Assembly (NCBI GenBank): GCA_029256325.1
Contig: JAQSYD010000002.1
Coordinates: 1 to 43,107, forward strand
Length of the DNA stretch: 43,107 bases
Reading direction: 5' to 3'
From: Clostridia bacterium
GTDB taxonomy: Bacteria; Bacillota; Clostridia; Lutisporales; Lutisporaceae
The stretch's first letter is position 1; every line of letters starts with the position of its first letter. This document shows, piece by piece, positions 14,598 to 22,909 of this stretch. The position numbers and the translations under genes were made by a program. A model generated the notes under the pieces. It had not been told where the DNA came from. It worked only from the letters and a program-made list of their open reading frames with translations, and ran no database searches.

Positions 14598-14876
14598 TTG
14601 GATTGTCCATATTGCAAAACAGAAATGTTTGAGCATAAAGATCATAGCACTTGTCCTGCGTGTTTTACTGAGGTATGGCCTGGTGAGATACAGAAGGAGC
14701 GTGAAGAATATAATACAAAGAGAAAAAGAGAATTATATAGTTTAGCAGCTCAGGCTACAGCATTGAATTCAAAGACTCCATTGCCTCCTGGAGAACCAAC
14801 ATACAAAGGCGGTTCAAAGAGTGGGAAGAGAAGGAAGAAGAAACCTAAAAGAGACAGATTTGAAGCATTTCAGTAA
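14598..14876 (+). CDS. Zinc-ribbon protein with strongly basic tail
   Basis: 92 aa. Residues 1-30 form a zinc ribbon (CPYCKTEMFEH, then CPACF), followed by a helix and a lysine/arginine-rich tail (SGKRRKKKPKRDRF) that probably binds DNA or RNA. It is the last early gene, directly in front of the late promoter/terminator unit. It might therefore control late transcription, but this rests on position only. Confidence 0.65.
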   Translation: MDCPYCKTEMFEHKDHSTCPACFTEVWPGEIQKEREEYNTKRKRELYSLAAQATALNSKTPLPPGEPTYKGGSKSGKRRKKKPKRDRFEAFQ

Positions 14877-14889
14877 ATAAAAATAATCC

Positions 14890-14918
14890 TTGAAATTGGA
14901 CAAACAATATATTATGAT
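14890..14918 (+). promoter_or_regulatory. Promoter at the early/late boundary
   Basis: TTGAAA (14890-14895), a 17-bp spacer and TATGAT (14913-14918) form a good sigma-A-type promoter. The expected start near 14925 lies only about 40 bases before a strong terminator hairpin. Confidence 0.65.
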
Positions 14919-14924
14919 TAGTTC

Positions 14925-14993
14925 ATAGAGGTGTATCCATATGGATGCACTACATAATACATAAAAACGCTCGAATTGCTCGGGCGTTTTTTT
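14925..14993 (+). ncRNA. Short leader RNA or attenuator
   Basis: The transcript from the promoter above would be about 65-70 nt. It would contain a palindrome at 14931-14950 (arms GTGTATCCAT and ATGGATGCAC, pairing fully if one G-U is allowed) and end in the terminator. There is no coding frame with a ribosome binding site. It is either a small RNA or an attenuated leader that needs antitermination to reach the late genes. The palindrome could instead be a DNA operator. Confidence 0.4.
14964..14993 (+). terminator. Rho-independent terminator before the late region
   Basis: AAAACGCTCGA (14964-14974) and TCGGGCGTTTT (14980-14990) form an 11-bp stem with one G-T pair and the loop ATTGC, followed by more T. 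This is a strong intrinsic terminator. Confidence 0.8.
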
Positions 14994-15025
14994 ATTGCTA
15001 TTTTTAAGTAAGGAGAGTGATAATC

Positions 15026-15241
15026 TTGAAGGAAATAAAAGTGTTTGTCAATTTGAATGATGATAATAAAGTTTTGACAATTGAGCCGGTGAATAAAGCT
15101 ACTGGTAAGACTGCTGATATGAAGGTAATGACTGCAAGGTTACTCACTCAGTCTGAAATAGATAGAGAGACAGAAGAGCTGATGCAGGAAGGTATTCATA
15201 CATATAGACGTGAGCATGGCAGAGTAAAGCAGACCAAGTAG
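15026..15241 (+). CDS. Hypothetical small protein at start of late region
   Basis: 71 aa; the TTG at 15026 lies 9 bases behind AAGGAGA. A strand-rich N-terminus is followed by a charged helix. I do not recognise it. It is the first gene after the terminator. Confidence 0.6.
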   Translation: MKEIKVFVNLNDDNKVLTIEPVNKATGKTADMKVMTARLLTQSEIDRETEELMQEGIHTYRREHGRVKQTK

Positions 15242-15266
15242 TACAGTAATTAAAGGAGCTAGCTAA

Positions 15267-15365
15267 ATGAATAACTATAAATACTATAAATGTTTTAAGT
15301 GCATTTGGGGTAAATGGACTGGAAGCAAGTTCTATTGTCCATTCTTTAAATGCTTTAGGAGTTGA
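15267..15365 (+). CDS. 32-aa cysteine-rich mini-protein
   Basis: ATG behind AAAGGAG. The protein is aromatic-rich with CFKC, then YC and KCF, a likely zinc site. It is very short, but its ribosome binding site and spacing favour a real gene. It ends 4 bases before the HNH start. Confidence 0.5.
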   Translation: MNNYKYYKCFKCIWGKWTGSKFYCPFFKCFRS

Positions 15366-15369
15366 TAAC

Positions 15370-15756
15370 ATGCCAACGAGAGCAAAGAAGCCGTGTGCTT
15401 ATCAAGGATGTGCATCACTTGTAGATGGTAGCGAAAGATACTGTGAGAAGCATAGGAAGAAGGTCCAGCAGCAAGTTGATGAGCACCGAGGTTCTGCTAA
15501 TGATAGAGGCTATACATACAGATGGAGAAAGTATTCATTGTGGTTCTTGAGACAGCCTGAGAATGTTATGTGTAAGCTGCAACTAGATGGATGTACTAAA
15601 CTATCTGAATGTGTGGATCATATAGATCCACCGAACGGAGCGGATGATCCTAGGTTCTGGGATACTGACAATCATCAAGGTGCATGTATACATTGCAATT
15701 CAGTGAAAGGACATAGAAAGATGGAGGGTACCCCTAGGGGGGGTGTATATCTCTAG
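15370..15756 (+). CDS. HNH endonuclease of the packaging module
   Basis: 128 aa. A C-terminal HNH core (VDHIDPPNGADDPRFWD, then NHQGACIHCNSVKG) and an N-terminal zinc-binding stretch (CAYQGCASL, YCEKH). In HK97-like phages an HNH enzyme next to the terminase genes helps terminase cut concatemers and is needed for packaging. It lies directly before the small terminase gene, as expected. Confidence 0.9.
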   Translation: MPTRAKKPCAYQGCASLVDGSERYCEKHRKKVQQQVDEHRGSANDRGYTYRWRKYSLWFLRQPENVMCKLQLDGCTKLSECVDHIDPPNGADDPRFWDTDNHQGACIHCNSVKGHRKMEGTPRGGVYL

Positions 15757-15835
15757 TCCTAGTCTTACCGCGACCAAGCGCCTAATGTTTTGCATAAAAA
15801 GTTCCCTTTATGAGATTTTTTTGGAGGTGAGAGCC

Positions 15836-16405
15836 TTGGGGAGAAATGCACAAAATATAGACCTGTTAGTTGCGAAAGGAAACAAGCATTTTACCAAGGC
15901 AGAAATTGAAGCAAGAAAAGAAGCTGAGGTAAAGCTTGGCAAGAAGGATCTAAAGAAAATCAAGCCTCCAACGTATGTTGTTAACAATTTAGTTGCATAC
16001 GAGAAGTGGAAAAGCTTGATGAAGGATTATACAGAAGCAGCAAAAAATAATATAGAAATATTGACTTCTACAGACGTTGAGATACTAGCAAAATACTGTA
16101 CAACATATTCTGAGTATCTTTCACTTATAGACCGGCGCAATAGAGTGGATGAGATAGATTTTGTAATGGTTAATTATCCGAGTAAAGAAAGTGCAAAGAT
16201 AAGAGGAGAAAAACGCAAGAGTTTAAATGAGGTATACCGGCTAGATCAGGTGATTAAGATTGAGACAGCTATAAATAAAAAACATGACCTGCTTATTAAG
16301 CTTGAAGATAGATTGTTCTTAAATCCTTTAGCTAAAGTAAAAAACGTGCCTAAAGCTGCAAAAGAGAAGCCTAAAAACCCAATGGAAGCGAAGTTTGGCA
16401 TATGA
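15836..16405 (+). CDS. terS: Terminase small subunit (P27-like)
   Basis: 189 aa from the TTG at 15836, which follows GGAGGTGAG; the frame is open further upstream but overlaps the HNH gene and lacks a ribosome binding site there. Features of P27-type small terminases are an N-terminal GNKHFTKAEIEARKEAE, a central helical part, and LTSTDVEILAKYCTTYSEY. It would recognise phage DNA and recruit the large subunit. It overlaps terL by 4 bases. Confidence 0.85.
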   Translation: MGRNAQNIDLLVAKGNKHFTKAEIEARKEAEVKLGKKDLKKIKPPTYVVNNLVAYEKWKSLMKDYTEAAKNNIEILTSTDVEILAKYCTTYSEYLSLIDRRNRVDEIDFVMVNYPSKESAKIRGEKRKSLNEVYRLDQVIKIETAINKKHDLLIKLEDRLFLNPLAKVKNVPKAAKEKPKNPMEAKFGI

Positions 16406-18138
16406 GTATACTACAGGATATTATTCAATACTCTGAAGATGTTATTTCAGGCAAACAGATAGCATGTGTAAAGCATGTATGGGCATGTAAAAGGCTAATA
16501 AAGGACTTAGAAAAACAAGGTACAAAAGATTTTCCATGGGTATTTGATGAAGAAAAGGCACAAAAGTTCATCGATTGGATGGGATTTTTCAAGCATACTA
16601 AGGGTCCATTAACAGGCCAGTACAAGATAGCTGAGCCGATAGAGAAGTTTATATTTGGTCAAATATATGGCTGGGTTCATATGAATACCGGTTATCGTAG
16701 GTTTAGAAAAGGGTACTGGCAAGTAGGTAGAAAGAATGCGAAATCTCAAGACTTGGCCATACAGGCACTTTATGAAATATCTGCATTTGGTGAACCTTAT
16801 GCTGAAGCTTATATTGCTGCTACAAAGAAGGATCAGACAAGATATGTATGGGGAGAAGCGGACCTTATAAGCAAAGGTTGCGAATATCTCAAAGGCAAAA
16901 TATTTACAAAATTTTATCAACCACTATCGACGACAGCAATACTGCATCCGAAGAGTGGTTCTTTTTTCGCCCGGATGAGCAAGGATGATAAGAAAAAGGG
17001 TGACGGAAGCAATCCACAATTTGGAGCTCTTGATGAGTATCATGCTCATGACACTGCTGAGTTTTATGACGTGCTTACATCGGGTATGAAGACAAGAAAG
17101 CAGCCTTTATTGATGATAATAACGACTGCCGGCTTTGAATTAAACAATCCATGCTACAAGGATGAATATAAGTATGTATCTGATATATTGAATCCTGACT
17201 CTGAAATAGAGAATGATAGATATCTTGTAATGATAAACGAACTTGACATGGACGAAGAAGGTAACTTAATCGACGATATCAGAGATGAAAGAAACTGGGA
17301 AAAGCCAAATCCAATAGTAGTAAAGACCTCAGAAGGTTTAGAGGCTATAAGAGATGAGCTGCAAGTTGCTCTTGATAAGCCAGATAAGATGCGTGATTTT
17401 CTCACCAAGACAATGAATGTTTGGGTAAATCAAAGAGCAGCCGGCTACATGAATCTTGGTAAGTGGAAACAATGCGGAATTAAGCAGAAAGATCTATTTG
17501 AACTTATTAAAGGTCTGGAAGTAACTATTGGCTTTGACTTGTCAGCTAAAATTGACTTAACGAGTACAGGCTTTGAGATTCCTTTACCTGATGGTAGGAT
17601 CGCAATACTATCTCATTCATTTATGCCTGAGGCTACGCTATTTACTAAAATGAAATCTGATAAGGTCCCTTATGACAGATGGGCAAAAGAAGACTGGATA
17701 ACAATTACCCCTGGCGCATCAGTTGATTATAAGTTCATGATGGATTACGTTAAAAAGTTTGTTGAAAAGCATGGATTGATAGTAAAAGAATTGTGTTTTG
17801 ATAGATACTTAGCAGAGCGGTTGATGCCTGAGCTGAGCGAAGAAGGTTATGAAGTAATAGATATACCACAGGGAATACCGACACTAGGAGAGCCTACCAA
17901 AGACTTTAGAGACCAGACCTATGATGGCAAGATTGTTCATGAGAATAATCCAGTGTTAAATTGGGCTATGGGCAATGCGGTAGTCAGAAAAGACCATAAT
18001 GATAACATTATGCTCGATAAATCAAAGTCAACTGAAAGAATTGACCCGGTTGCATCACTGATGAATTCTCATGTTAGAGTATGGCTCAAAAAGGACAATA
18101 CATCAGTTTACGAAGAAAGAGGGGTGAGAGGCGGTTGA
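16402..18138 (+). CDS. terL: Terminase large subunit
   Basis: 578 aa, a packaging ATPase and nuclease of the HK97-like (Terminase_1) type. Walker-A-like VGRKNAKSQ lies near residues 108-116, and Walker B FGALDEYHA near 208-216. ITTAGFELNNP follows. The C-terminal nuclease domain has its acidic residues in GFDLSAKIDLTS (about 376) and later LDKSKSTERIDPVASLM. It has full length for the family. Confidence 0.95.
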   Translation: MSILQDIIQYSEDVISGKQIACVKHVWACKRLIKDLEKQGTKDFPWVFDEEKAQKFIDWMGFFKHTKGPLTGQYKIAEPIEKFIFGQIYGWVHMNTGYRRFRKGYWQVGRKNAKSQDLAIQALYEISAFGEPYAEAYIAATKKDQTRYVWGEADLISKGCEYLKGKIFTKFYQPLSTTAILHPKSGSFFARMSKDDKKKGDGSNPQFGALDEYHAHDTAEFYDVLTSGMKTRKQPLLMIITTAGFELNNPCYKDEYKYVSDILNPDSEIENDRYLVMINELDMDEEGNLIDDIRDERNWEKPNPIVVKTSEGLEAIRDELQVALDKPDKMRDFLTKTMNVWVNQRAAGYMNLGKWKQCGIKQKDLFELIKGLEVTIGFDLSAKIDLTSTGFEIPLPDGRIAILSHSFMPEATLFTKMKSDKVPYDRWAKEDWITITPGASVDYKFMMDYVKKFVEKHGLIVKELCFDRYLAERLMPELSEEGYEVIDIPQGIPTLGEPTKDFRDQTYDGKIVHENNPVLNWAMGNAVVRKDHNDNIMLDKSKSTERIDPVASLMNSHVRVWLKKDNTSVYEERGVRGG

Positions 18139-18302
18139 AGAAATTAAGAATAACAGAAGCGAACATAAGAGAAATATTACTATTAATAGGCTTTGCATCT
18201 TTAATGAAAGGTATGTGGATGATATATCAGCCAGCTATGTGGTTAATTGGAGGTATTATACTCATATGGTTTGGCTTCCCTGGGAAAGGGGTGACGCGAT
18301 AA
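18135..18302 (+). CDS. Small membrane protein between terminase and portal
   Basis: 55 aa from the TTG that overlaps the terL stop codon (TTGA). Two hydrophobic helices (about residues 11-28 and 33-48). Such small membrane proteins are often found at this place in Firmicutes siphophages; function unknown. Confidence 0.55.
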   Translation: MKKLRITEANIREILLLIGFASLMKGMWMIYQPAMWLIGGIILIWFGFPGKGVTR

Positions 18303-19550
18303 ATGGGATTACTAAGTAACATGTTAGAAAAACGTATGACATCCACACTCTCTAAGCCTGAGAGATGGCTAATTGATATGTTTGGAGGTGGTGAAAGCAA
18401 ATCTGGAGCAATAGTAAATACCGATACAGCAATAAAAGTGATTGCTGTATTTGCATGTGTAAGGCTCATTAGCGAGACAATTGCATCAATAAGACCTAAG
18501 TTGCATCGTAAGCTAAAGCGTGGGAAAGAAGATGCTCAAGATGAAAACCTATACCACATCTTGTACTACTTGCCTAATCCGGAAATGACTGCGTTTGAAT
18601 TCTGGCAAACAATGATGTTCTATGCGTTACTCTATAAAAATGGTGGACTTGCTGAGATTGTTAGGGATAACAGTGGTGAAGTAATTGAGTTGTGGCCAAT
18701 ACCTCCCTGGTGCTGGACTCAGGACAGGAATCCAAATACAAAAGAACTGATGTATAGAATTCATGCTCCGGATAAGCAGTATATATTATATCCGGAAGAT
18801 GTATTCCACTTAAAAGGCTTTACATTCAATGGAATTGAGAGTTTTGACCCTGTGGAGTTGTTCAAAGAGGCTGCAGGCTTAACTTTAGCGGCAGAAGAAT
18901 ATGCTTCTAGGTATTTCAGTAATGGCACGAATGCTGGTGGTATAGTTGAATATGACGGTAAAATGACAGATACTGCATTTGACAGATATAAAAAATCCAT
19001 GAGAGAAGAATATGCCGGGCTTGGTAAGAGCAATAGGCTTATTTTTTTGGAGCAAGGTGCAAAATTCACCAAAATTACAACTCCTCCAAATGAATCACAA
19101 TTTATTGAGACTAGGCAGCACCAAGTAGTAGAAATTGCAAGGTTTTTCAATGTTCAACCTGACATGATTATGGATTTCTTGAGAGCTACATTTAGCAATA
19201 TTGAACATGCGAGTTTGCGGTATATCATGTTTACCATTGATCCATGGGCAGAGAAGATTGAACTTGCAATATATAAAGATTTGATACTGCCCAATAAGCG
19301 CAAAAAGCTATATGCGAAGTTTAACTTCAACAAACTTTTACGAGCTGATTTCAAGACTAGAATGGAAGGCTACCATTGGATGATACAAGATGGCGTATAC
19401 AGTCCTAATGATGTTCTTGAGCTGGAAGATAAGAACCCAATTCCAGGACCAGAAGGGGATAGGCATTACCTCAATGGTAATATGGTACCGCTAGAAATGG
19501 CTGGAACGCATTTAACAAAAATCGATGATAAGGGAGGTGGAAATAAGTGA
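18303..19550 (+). CDS. Portal protein (HK97 family)
   Basis: 415 aa. Typical portal signatures are AVFACVRLISETIASI, LPNPEMTAFEFWQTMM, ELWPIPPW and QFIETRQHQVVEIARFFNV. It forms the dodecameric DNA channel at one capsid vertex and docks the terminase. It overlaps the protease gene by 4 bases. Confidence 0.95.
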   Translation: MGLLSNMLEKRMTSTLSKPERWLIDMFGGGESKSGAIVNTDTAIKVIAVFACVRLISETIASIRPKLHRKLKRGKEDAQDENLYHILYYLPNPEMTAFEFWQTMMFYALLYKNGGLAEIVRDNSGEVIELWPIPPWCWTQDRNPNTKELMYRIHAPDKQYILYPEDVFHLKGFTFNGIESFDPVELFKEAAGLTLAAEEYASRYFSNGTNAGGIVEYDGKMTDTAFDRYKKSMREEYAGLGKSNRLIFLEQGAKFTKITTPPNESQFIETRQHQVVEIARFFNVQPDMIMDFLRATFSNIEHASLRYIMFTIDPWAEKIELAIYKDLILPNKRKKLYAKFNFNKLLRADFKTRMEGYHWMIQDGVYSPNDVLELEDKNPIPGPEGDRHYLNGNMVPLEMAGTHLTKIDDKGGGNK

Positions 19551-20188
19551 AAAAAGTAGATTTCAATGAAAAGGAAATCAGAGCCATAGCAACTAGCAAT
19601 TTTGAAATCAGAGAAAAAGAAGATGGGAAAAAGTTTATAGAAGGCTATGCGATTGAATGGGAGCAGTTATCCATTCCACTTGGATACTGGACTAAATTTC
19701 GCGAGAAGTTTAGAAAAGGCGCTTTTAGTGAATATCTTAGTGCCACTGATTCTGACACAAAATTTCTTGTTGGTCACAATATCAATATCGTTCTCGGAAG
19801 ATGCAAGAATAATACTCTTGAGCTTAAAGAGGATGATAAGGGGCTATGGTTTAGCTTAGATTTGCCAAATACAACACAAGGCAATGACACTCACGAATCA
19901 GTCAAACGAGGCGATGTCGATAAAATCTCAGTAGGTTTTAAGATGATTAGTCAAGAATGGGATGAGACTGATGAAACAAATATTGTGAGAACAGTAACGA
20001 AAGCAAATCTGCCTGAAATTTCACTTACAGCATGGCCTGCATATGAGCAGACAAGTGCAAGTGCAAGAAGCATCGATGATGCCTATAAAGAATTCAAAGA
20101 ATCACATGCCGACAAAAGAACGGCTAATGATAAATCCTTAGTAATCAATCTAAGGAGAAAAAAATTAAACCTAATATCAAAACTATAA
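19547..20188 (+). CDS. Prohead maturation protease
   Basis: 213 aa, HK97 gp4-like serine protease (U35/herpesvirus-protease fold). EGYAIEW, FRKGAF, LVGHNINIVLGR (catalytic His) and DKISVGF (catalytic Ser) are in the expected order. It removes the scaffold-like N-terminus of the capsid protein during maturation. GTG start behind GGGAGG. Confidence 0.9.
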   Translation: MKKVDFNEKEIRAIATSNFEIREKEDGKKFIEGYAIEWEQLSIPLGYWTKFREKFRKGAFSEYLSATDSDTKFLVGHNINIVLGRCKNNTLELKEDDKGLWFSLDLPNTTQGNDTHESVKRGDVDKISVGFKMISQEWDETDETNIVRTVTKANLPEISLTAWPAYEQTSASARSIDDAYKEFKESHADKRTANDKSLVINLRRKKLNLISKL

Positions 20189-20206
20189 AACGGAGGTAGT
20201 GAAATC

Positions 20207-21442
20207 ATGAAAAACATATTAGAGCTAAGGCAGCAAAGAGCAAAGCTGGTTGCTGAGTCAAGAGCAATACTTGATAAGGCAGAAGTGGAGAAAAGAGAAC
20301 TAACAGCAGAAGATGAAACACAGTATCAGAGAATGGATGCAGAAATTGATAAGCTCACCAAAGACATAGACAAGGAAGAAAAGCTACAGGCTAGAGAAAG
20401 AGAGCTTGGTGAGGTTGAAGCAAGAACAAAAAGACCTGCAGATGGCAAACCTGATGCTGAAAACAGAGACAACCCTAGAGGAACAGAAGAATACAGAGCA
20501 GCCTTTGAAAAGTTCTTGAGAAATGGATCCAATTCACTTAGTGAAAGTGAAAAACGTGCAATGCAGGTTGATTCTGACACTGGCGGCGGTTATCTATTAA
20601 CTCCACAGCAATTCGTCAATGAGTTCCTGATGGGACTTGACAGTGAAGTTGTAATCCGTGGCCTTGCAAGAAAATTCACATTAACAACAGCTGGAAGCTT
20701 AGGTGTGCCTACACTCGATGTAGACTTGGATGACGCAGAATGGACTCCAGAGCTAAAAACTGGTGCTGCTACTGAAGTTAGTGTTGGAAAGAGAGAGCTT
20801 AAGACACACCAACTTACTAAGAGAGCTTTGATATCCAATGCATTAATCAGAAAGACTGGTGGGAAAATCGAAACACTTGTCAGAGAAAGACTACAATACA
20901 AATTTGGAGTATCTGAAGAAAAGGCATTCATGACTGGCGATGGAAATGAAAAGCCGCTTGGTTTGTTTACAGCTTCAGATAAAGGTATAGGCACAGCTAG
21001 AGACATTGCTACAGGCAGCGCAACTGGATTTACTGGTGATGGTCTGATTGATGCAAGATACAGCATCAAAGAAGGCTATATTAAAGATCCATCCACTCGA
21101 TGGTTATTCCACAGGGATGCAATAAAGCTTATCAGAAAGTTAAAGAATGCAGTTGATGGTCAGTATATTTGGCAGCCTGGAATCACTGGTGGTGCACCTG
21201 ACAGAATACTGGAAATCCCTTATATAACTTCTGATTTCTGCCCAAACACATTCACCAACGGTTTATATGCAGGTATCCTTGGATGCTTTAAGTATTACTG
21301 GATAGCTGATGCACTAGATATGCAGATCCAAAGACTTGTTGAGCTTTATGCTGAAACAAACCAGACTGGTTTTATTGGTAGAGCAGAAGTAGACGGAATG
21401 CCTGTGCTTGCAGAAGCATTTACAAGAGTAAAGTGCGGTTAA
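20207..21442 (+). CDS. Major capsid protein (HK97 fold)
   Basis: 411 aa. The N-terminal 75 residues are a charged coiled coil (delta/scaffold domain), followed by a linker (about 75-110) in which protease cleavage is expected. The HK97 core has GGGYLLTPQQFVNEF, a TAGSLGVPTLD stretch and the C-terminal AEVDGMPVLAEAFTRV. It is the main shell protein. A terminator-like hairpin follows directly. Confidence 0.95.
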   Translation: MKNILELRQQRAKLVAESRAILDKAEVEKRELTAEDETQYQRMDAEIDKLTKDIDKEEKLQARERELGEVEARTKRPADGKPDAENRDNPRGTEEYRAAFEKFLRNGSNSLSESEKRAMQVDSDTGGGYLLTPQQFVNEFLMGLDSEVVIRGLARKFTLTTAGSLGVPTLDVDLDDAEWTPELKTGAATEVSVGKRELKTHQLTKRALISNALIRKTGGKIETLVRERLQYKFGVSEEKAFMTGDGNEKPLGLFTASDKGIGTARDIATGSATGFTGDGLIDARYSIKEGYIKDPSTRWLFHRDAIKLIRKLKNAVDGQYIWQPGITGGAPDRILEIPYITSDFCPNTFTNGLYAGILGCFKYYWIADALDMQIQRLVELYAETNQTGFIGRAEVDGMPVLAEAFTRVKCG

Positions 21443-21451
21443 TAGATAATT

Positions 21452-21477
21452 AAGGAGGACTAAAAACCCTCCTTTTT
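21452..21477 (+). terminator. Terminator-like hairpin after the capsid gene
   Basis: AAGGAGG and CCTCCTT form a 7-bp stem with a 9-base loop, followed by TTT and a pyrimidine run. It lies 10 bases after the capsid stop and probably reduces read-through or protects the capsid mRNA 3' end. Confidence 0.6.
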
Positions 21478-21520
21478 CCCTTAAAATTATCAATAAATAA
21501 TTAAAATGGAGGTACAAATC

Positions 21521-21946
21521 ATGAATCTAAGCAAAAATGTTAAGATAACAAAAATAAAAGCAGGAGCGGCTTCTGCTACAACTGAAGTAGTGTCCGATGC
21601 TGTAGACATGCAAGGATATGAAGGCGTTGTATTTTTTACTACAATAGCCACAGCTAACGCAGGAAACTATCTTAAGGCACAACAAGCAGCTGTATCAGCA
21701 ATGACTAATGCTGTAGACCTTGCACAAAAGAAAATTGTTGCTGCAGCTGATGCATCTGTTGTTTGGCTTGACATTTACAAGCCTACTAAGAGATACTTGA
21801 CAGCAAACATTGTTAGAGGTGCTGCAACAATAACTGGGGATATATACGCTATACAGTATAGCGGTAACAAATTCCCAGAAAGCAATCTTGAAGCAAATAA
21901 ACTGATAGGCGAATTGCTTATTAGTCCGGAAGAAAAAGCAATTTAA
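21521..21946 (+). CDS. Putative capsid decoration/head protein
   Basis: 141 aa; the ATG at 21521 follows GGAGG. The sequence is alanine-rich and strand-rich (EGVVFFTTIATANAGNYLKAQQA; YLTANIVRGAATITGDIYAIQYSG). This fits proteins encoded just after the capsid gene in Firmicutes phages that decorate or stabilise the head. The assignment rests mainly on position, as no specific motif is visible. Confidence 0.55.
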   Translation: MNLSKNVKITKIKAGAASATTEVVSDAVDMQGYEGVVFFTTIATANAGNYLKAQQAAVSAMTNAVDLAQKKIVAAADASVVWLDIYKPTKRYLTANIVRGAATITGDIYAIQYSGNKFPESNLEANKLIGELLISPEEKAI

Positions 21947-21953
21947 TAATAAC

Positions 21954-21969
21954 GGGGCAGAAATGCCCC
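21954..21969 (+). repeat. Hairpin GGGGCA-GAAA-TGCCCC, copy 1
   Basis: A perfect 6-bp GC-rich stem with a GAAA tetraloop stands 8 bases after the decoration gene. The same 16 bases occur at 24660-24675. No T-run follows here, so this copy may act as an mRNA-stabilising 3' structure rather than as a terminator. Confidence 0.6.
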
Positions 21970-21988
21970 TCCTTAAGGAGGAGTTACC

Positions 21989-22402
21989 TTGATTAAGATA
22001 AAAATGCTAACTACTTCAGCAGGACCTGAAGGGTGTATTATGGCGGGAACTATATACGATGAGGAAGAAGCCAAAGCGAAAGAGCTTGTAAATGGTTTTT
22101 ATGCTGTGTATGTAGACGATTCCGAGAAAGTCATTAAGAGAACGAATAGCCAGGACGACAAGTCAGAGCTAAAACATGTCGGTGGTGGTTATTATGAGCT
22201 ACCTAATGGTGAAAAAATAAAAGGTAAGGAAGCTGCTCTCGAAGCTTTAAAAGCACTTGAAGAACAAAAGGCTCTCGAGGAACAAAAGGCTCTCGAGGAA
22301 CAAAAGGCTCTCGAAGCTTTGGAAGGCGGGGAGGGAAATGATACTAAGATTAATAACAGCGCCAACGACGGAACCGGTGACAATTCAGGATCAAGCGACT
22401 AA
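21989..22402 (+). CDS. Hypothetical head-region protein with ALEEQK repeats
   Basis: 137 aa. The first 50 residues resemble small phage head proteins (IKMLTTSAGPEGCIMAGTIYD). Residues about 82-110 are a helical repeat in which EEQKAL is present three times, followed by a Ser/Gly/Asn-rich tail. The repeat is encoded by three 18-bp tandem DNA copies. The C-terminus overlaps the next gene by 65 bases. Function unknown. Confidence 0.65.
   Translation: MIKIKMLTTSAGPEGCIMAGTIYDEEEAKAKELVNGFYAVYVDDSEKVIKRTNSQDDKSELKHVGGGYYELPNGEKIKGKEAALEALKALEEQKALEEQKALEEQKALEALEGGEGNDTKINNSANDGTGDNSGSSD
22262..22315 (+). repeat. 18-bp tandem repeat, three copies, in a coding region
   Basis: GAACAAAAGGCTCTCGAG occurs three times in direct tandem; the last base of the third copy is A. 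The unit is a multiple of three and keeps the frame, so copy number could change the helix length without breaking the protein. Confidence 0.9.
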
Positions 22403-22898
22403 GGAATATATGAGACTTGATGGTTCAGAAAGCGACAACAACATAGCAAAGCTGCTAAGAACTGCAAGAGAAGCGGCAGAAAGCTTTCAGAATCGAGCTT
22501 ATCTCACGCAAACTTGGGAATTAAGCTTTGATACCTTCCCTGCAATGCCACTTGAAATGCCGAAACCACCGTTGCAAAGCCTTGTATCCGTCAAACTTTA
22601 TAATGCAGATGGTGCTGAGGTAAGTATGGACATAACTGATTTTATAGTTGATACCGACTCAGAACCAGGGCGGATAACCTTCAAAAGCGGGAAAACATGG
22701 CCTTCAATCACTCTTAGAGAGATTAATGCTGTGAAATTCCAATTTAAAGCAGGGTATACAGATGCAAGCAAGGTTCCTGAATTAGTAAAGACTGCTATCT
22801 TAGTGTATGCAGATCATAGATACGAGAATCCGGATGGTGATGATGTTCCGGAAGCATTTTACACTCTGCTATGGACTAACCGAATAGTACCAGTCTAG
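22338..22898 (+). CDS. Head-tail connector (gp6-like)
   Basis: 186 aa from the ATG at 22338, which has GGGGAGGG just before it. The pattern (YMRLDGSESDNNIAKLLRTAREAAESFQNR, a middle strand domain, VPELVKTAILVYADHRYENPDG) is that of HK97 gp6/SPP1 gp15-type adaptor proteins, which form the ring below the portal. Confidence 0.85.
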   Translation: MILRLITAPTTEPVTIQDQATKEYMRLDGSESDNNIAKLLRTAREAAESFQNRAYLTQTWELSFDTFPAMPLEMPKPPLQSLVSVKLYNADGAEVSMDITDFIVDTDSEPGRITFKSGKTWPSITLREINAVKFQFKAGYTDASKVPELVKTAILVYADHRYENPDGDDVPEAFYTLLWTNRIVPV

Positions 22899-22909
22899 GA
22901 GGTGCTGCC

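Noticed and set aside
20590-21069. Leftward 159-aa frame inside the capsid gene
   Set aside because: Antisense shadow of a clear major capsid gene with serine/proline-rich artefact composition and no ribosome binding site.
22262-22315. Tandem repeat as a possible CRISPR array
   Set aside because: Copies are directly adjacent without spacers and lie in a coding frame.
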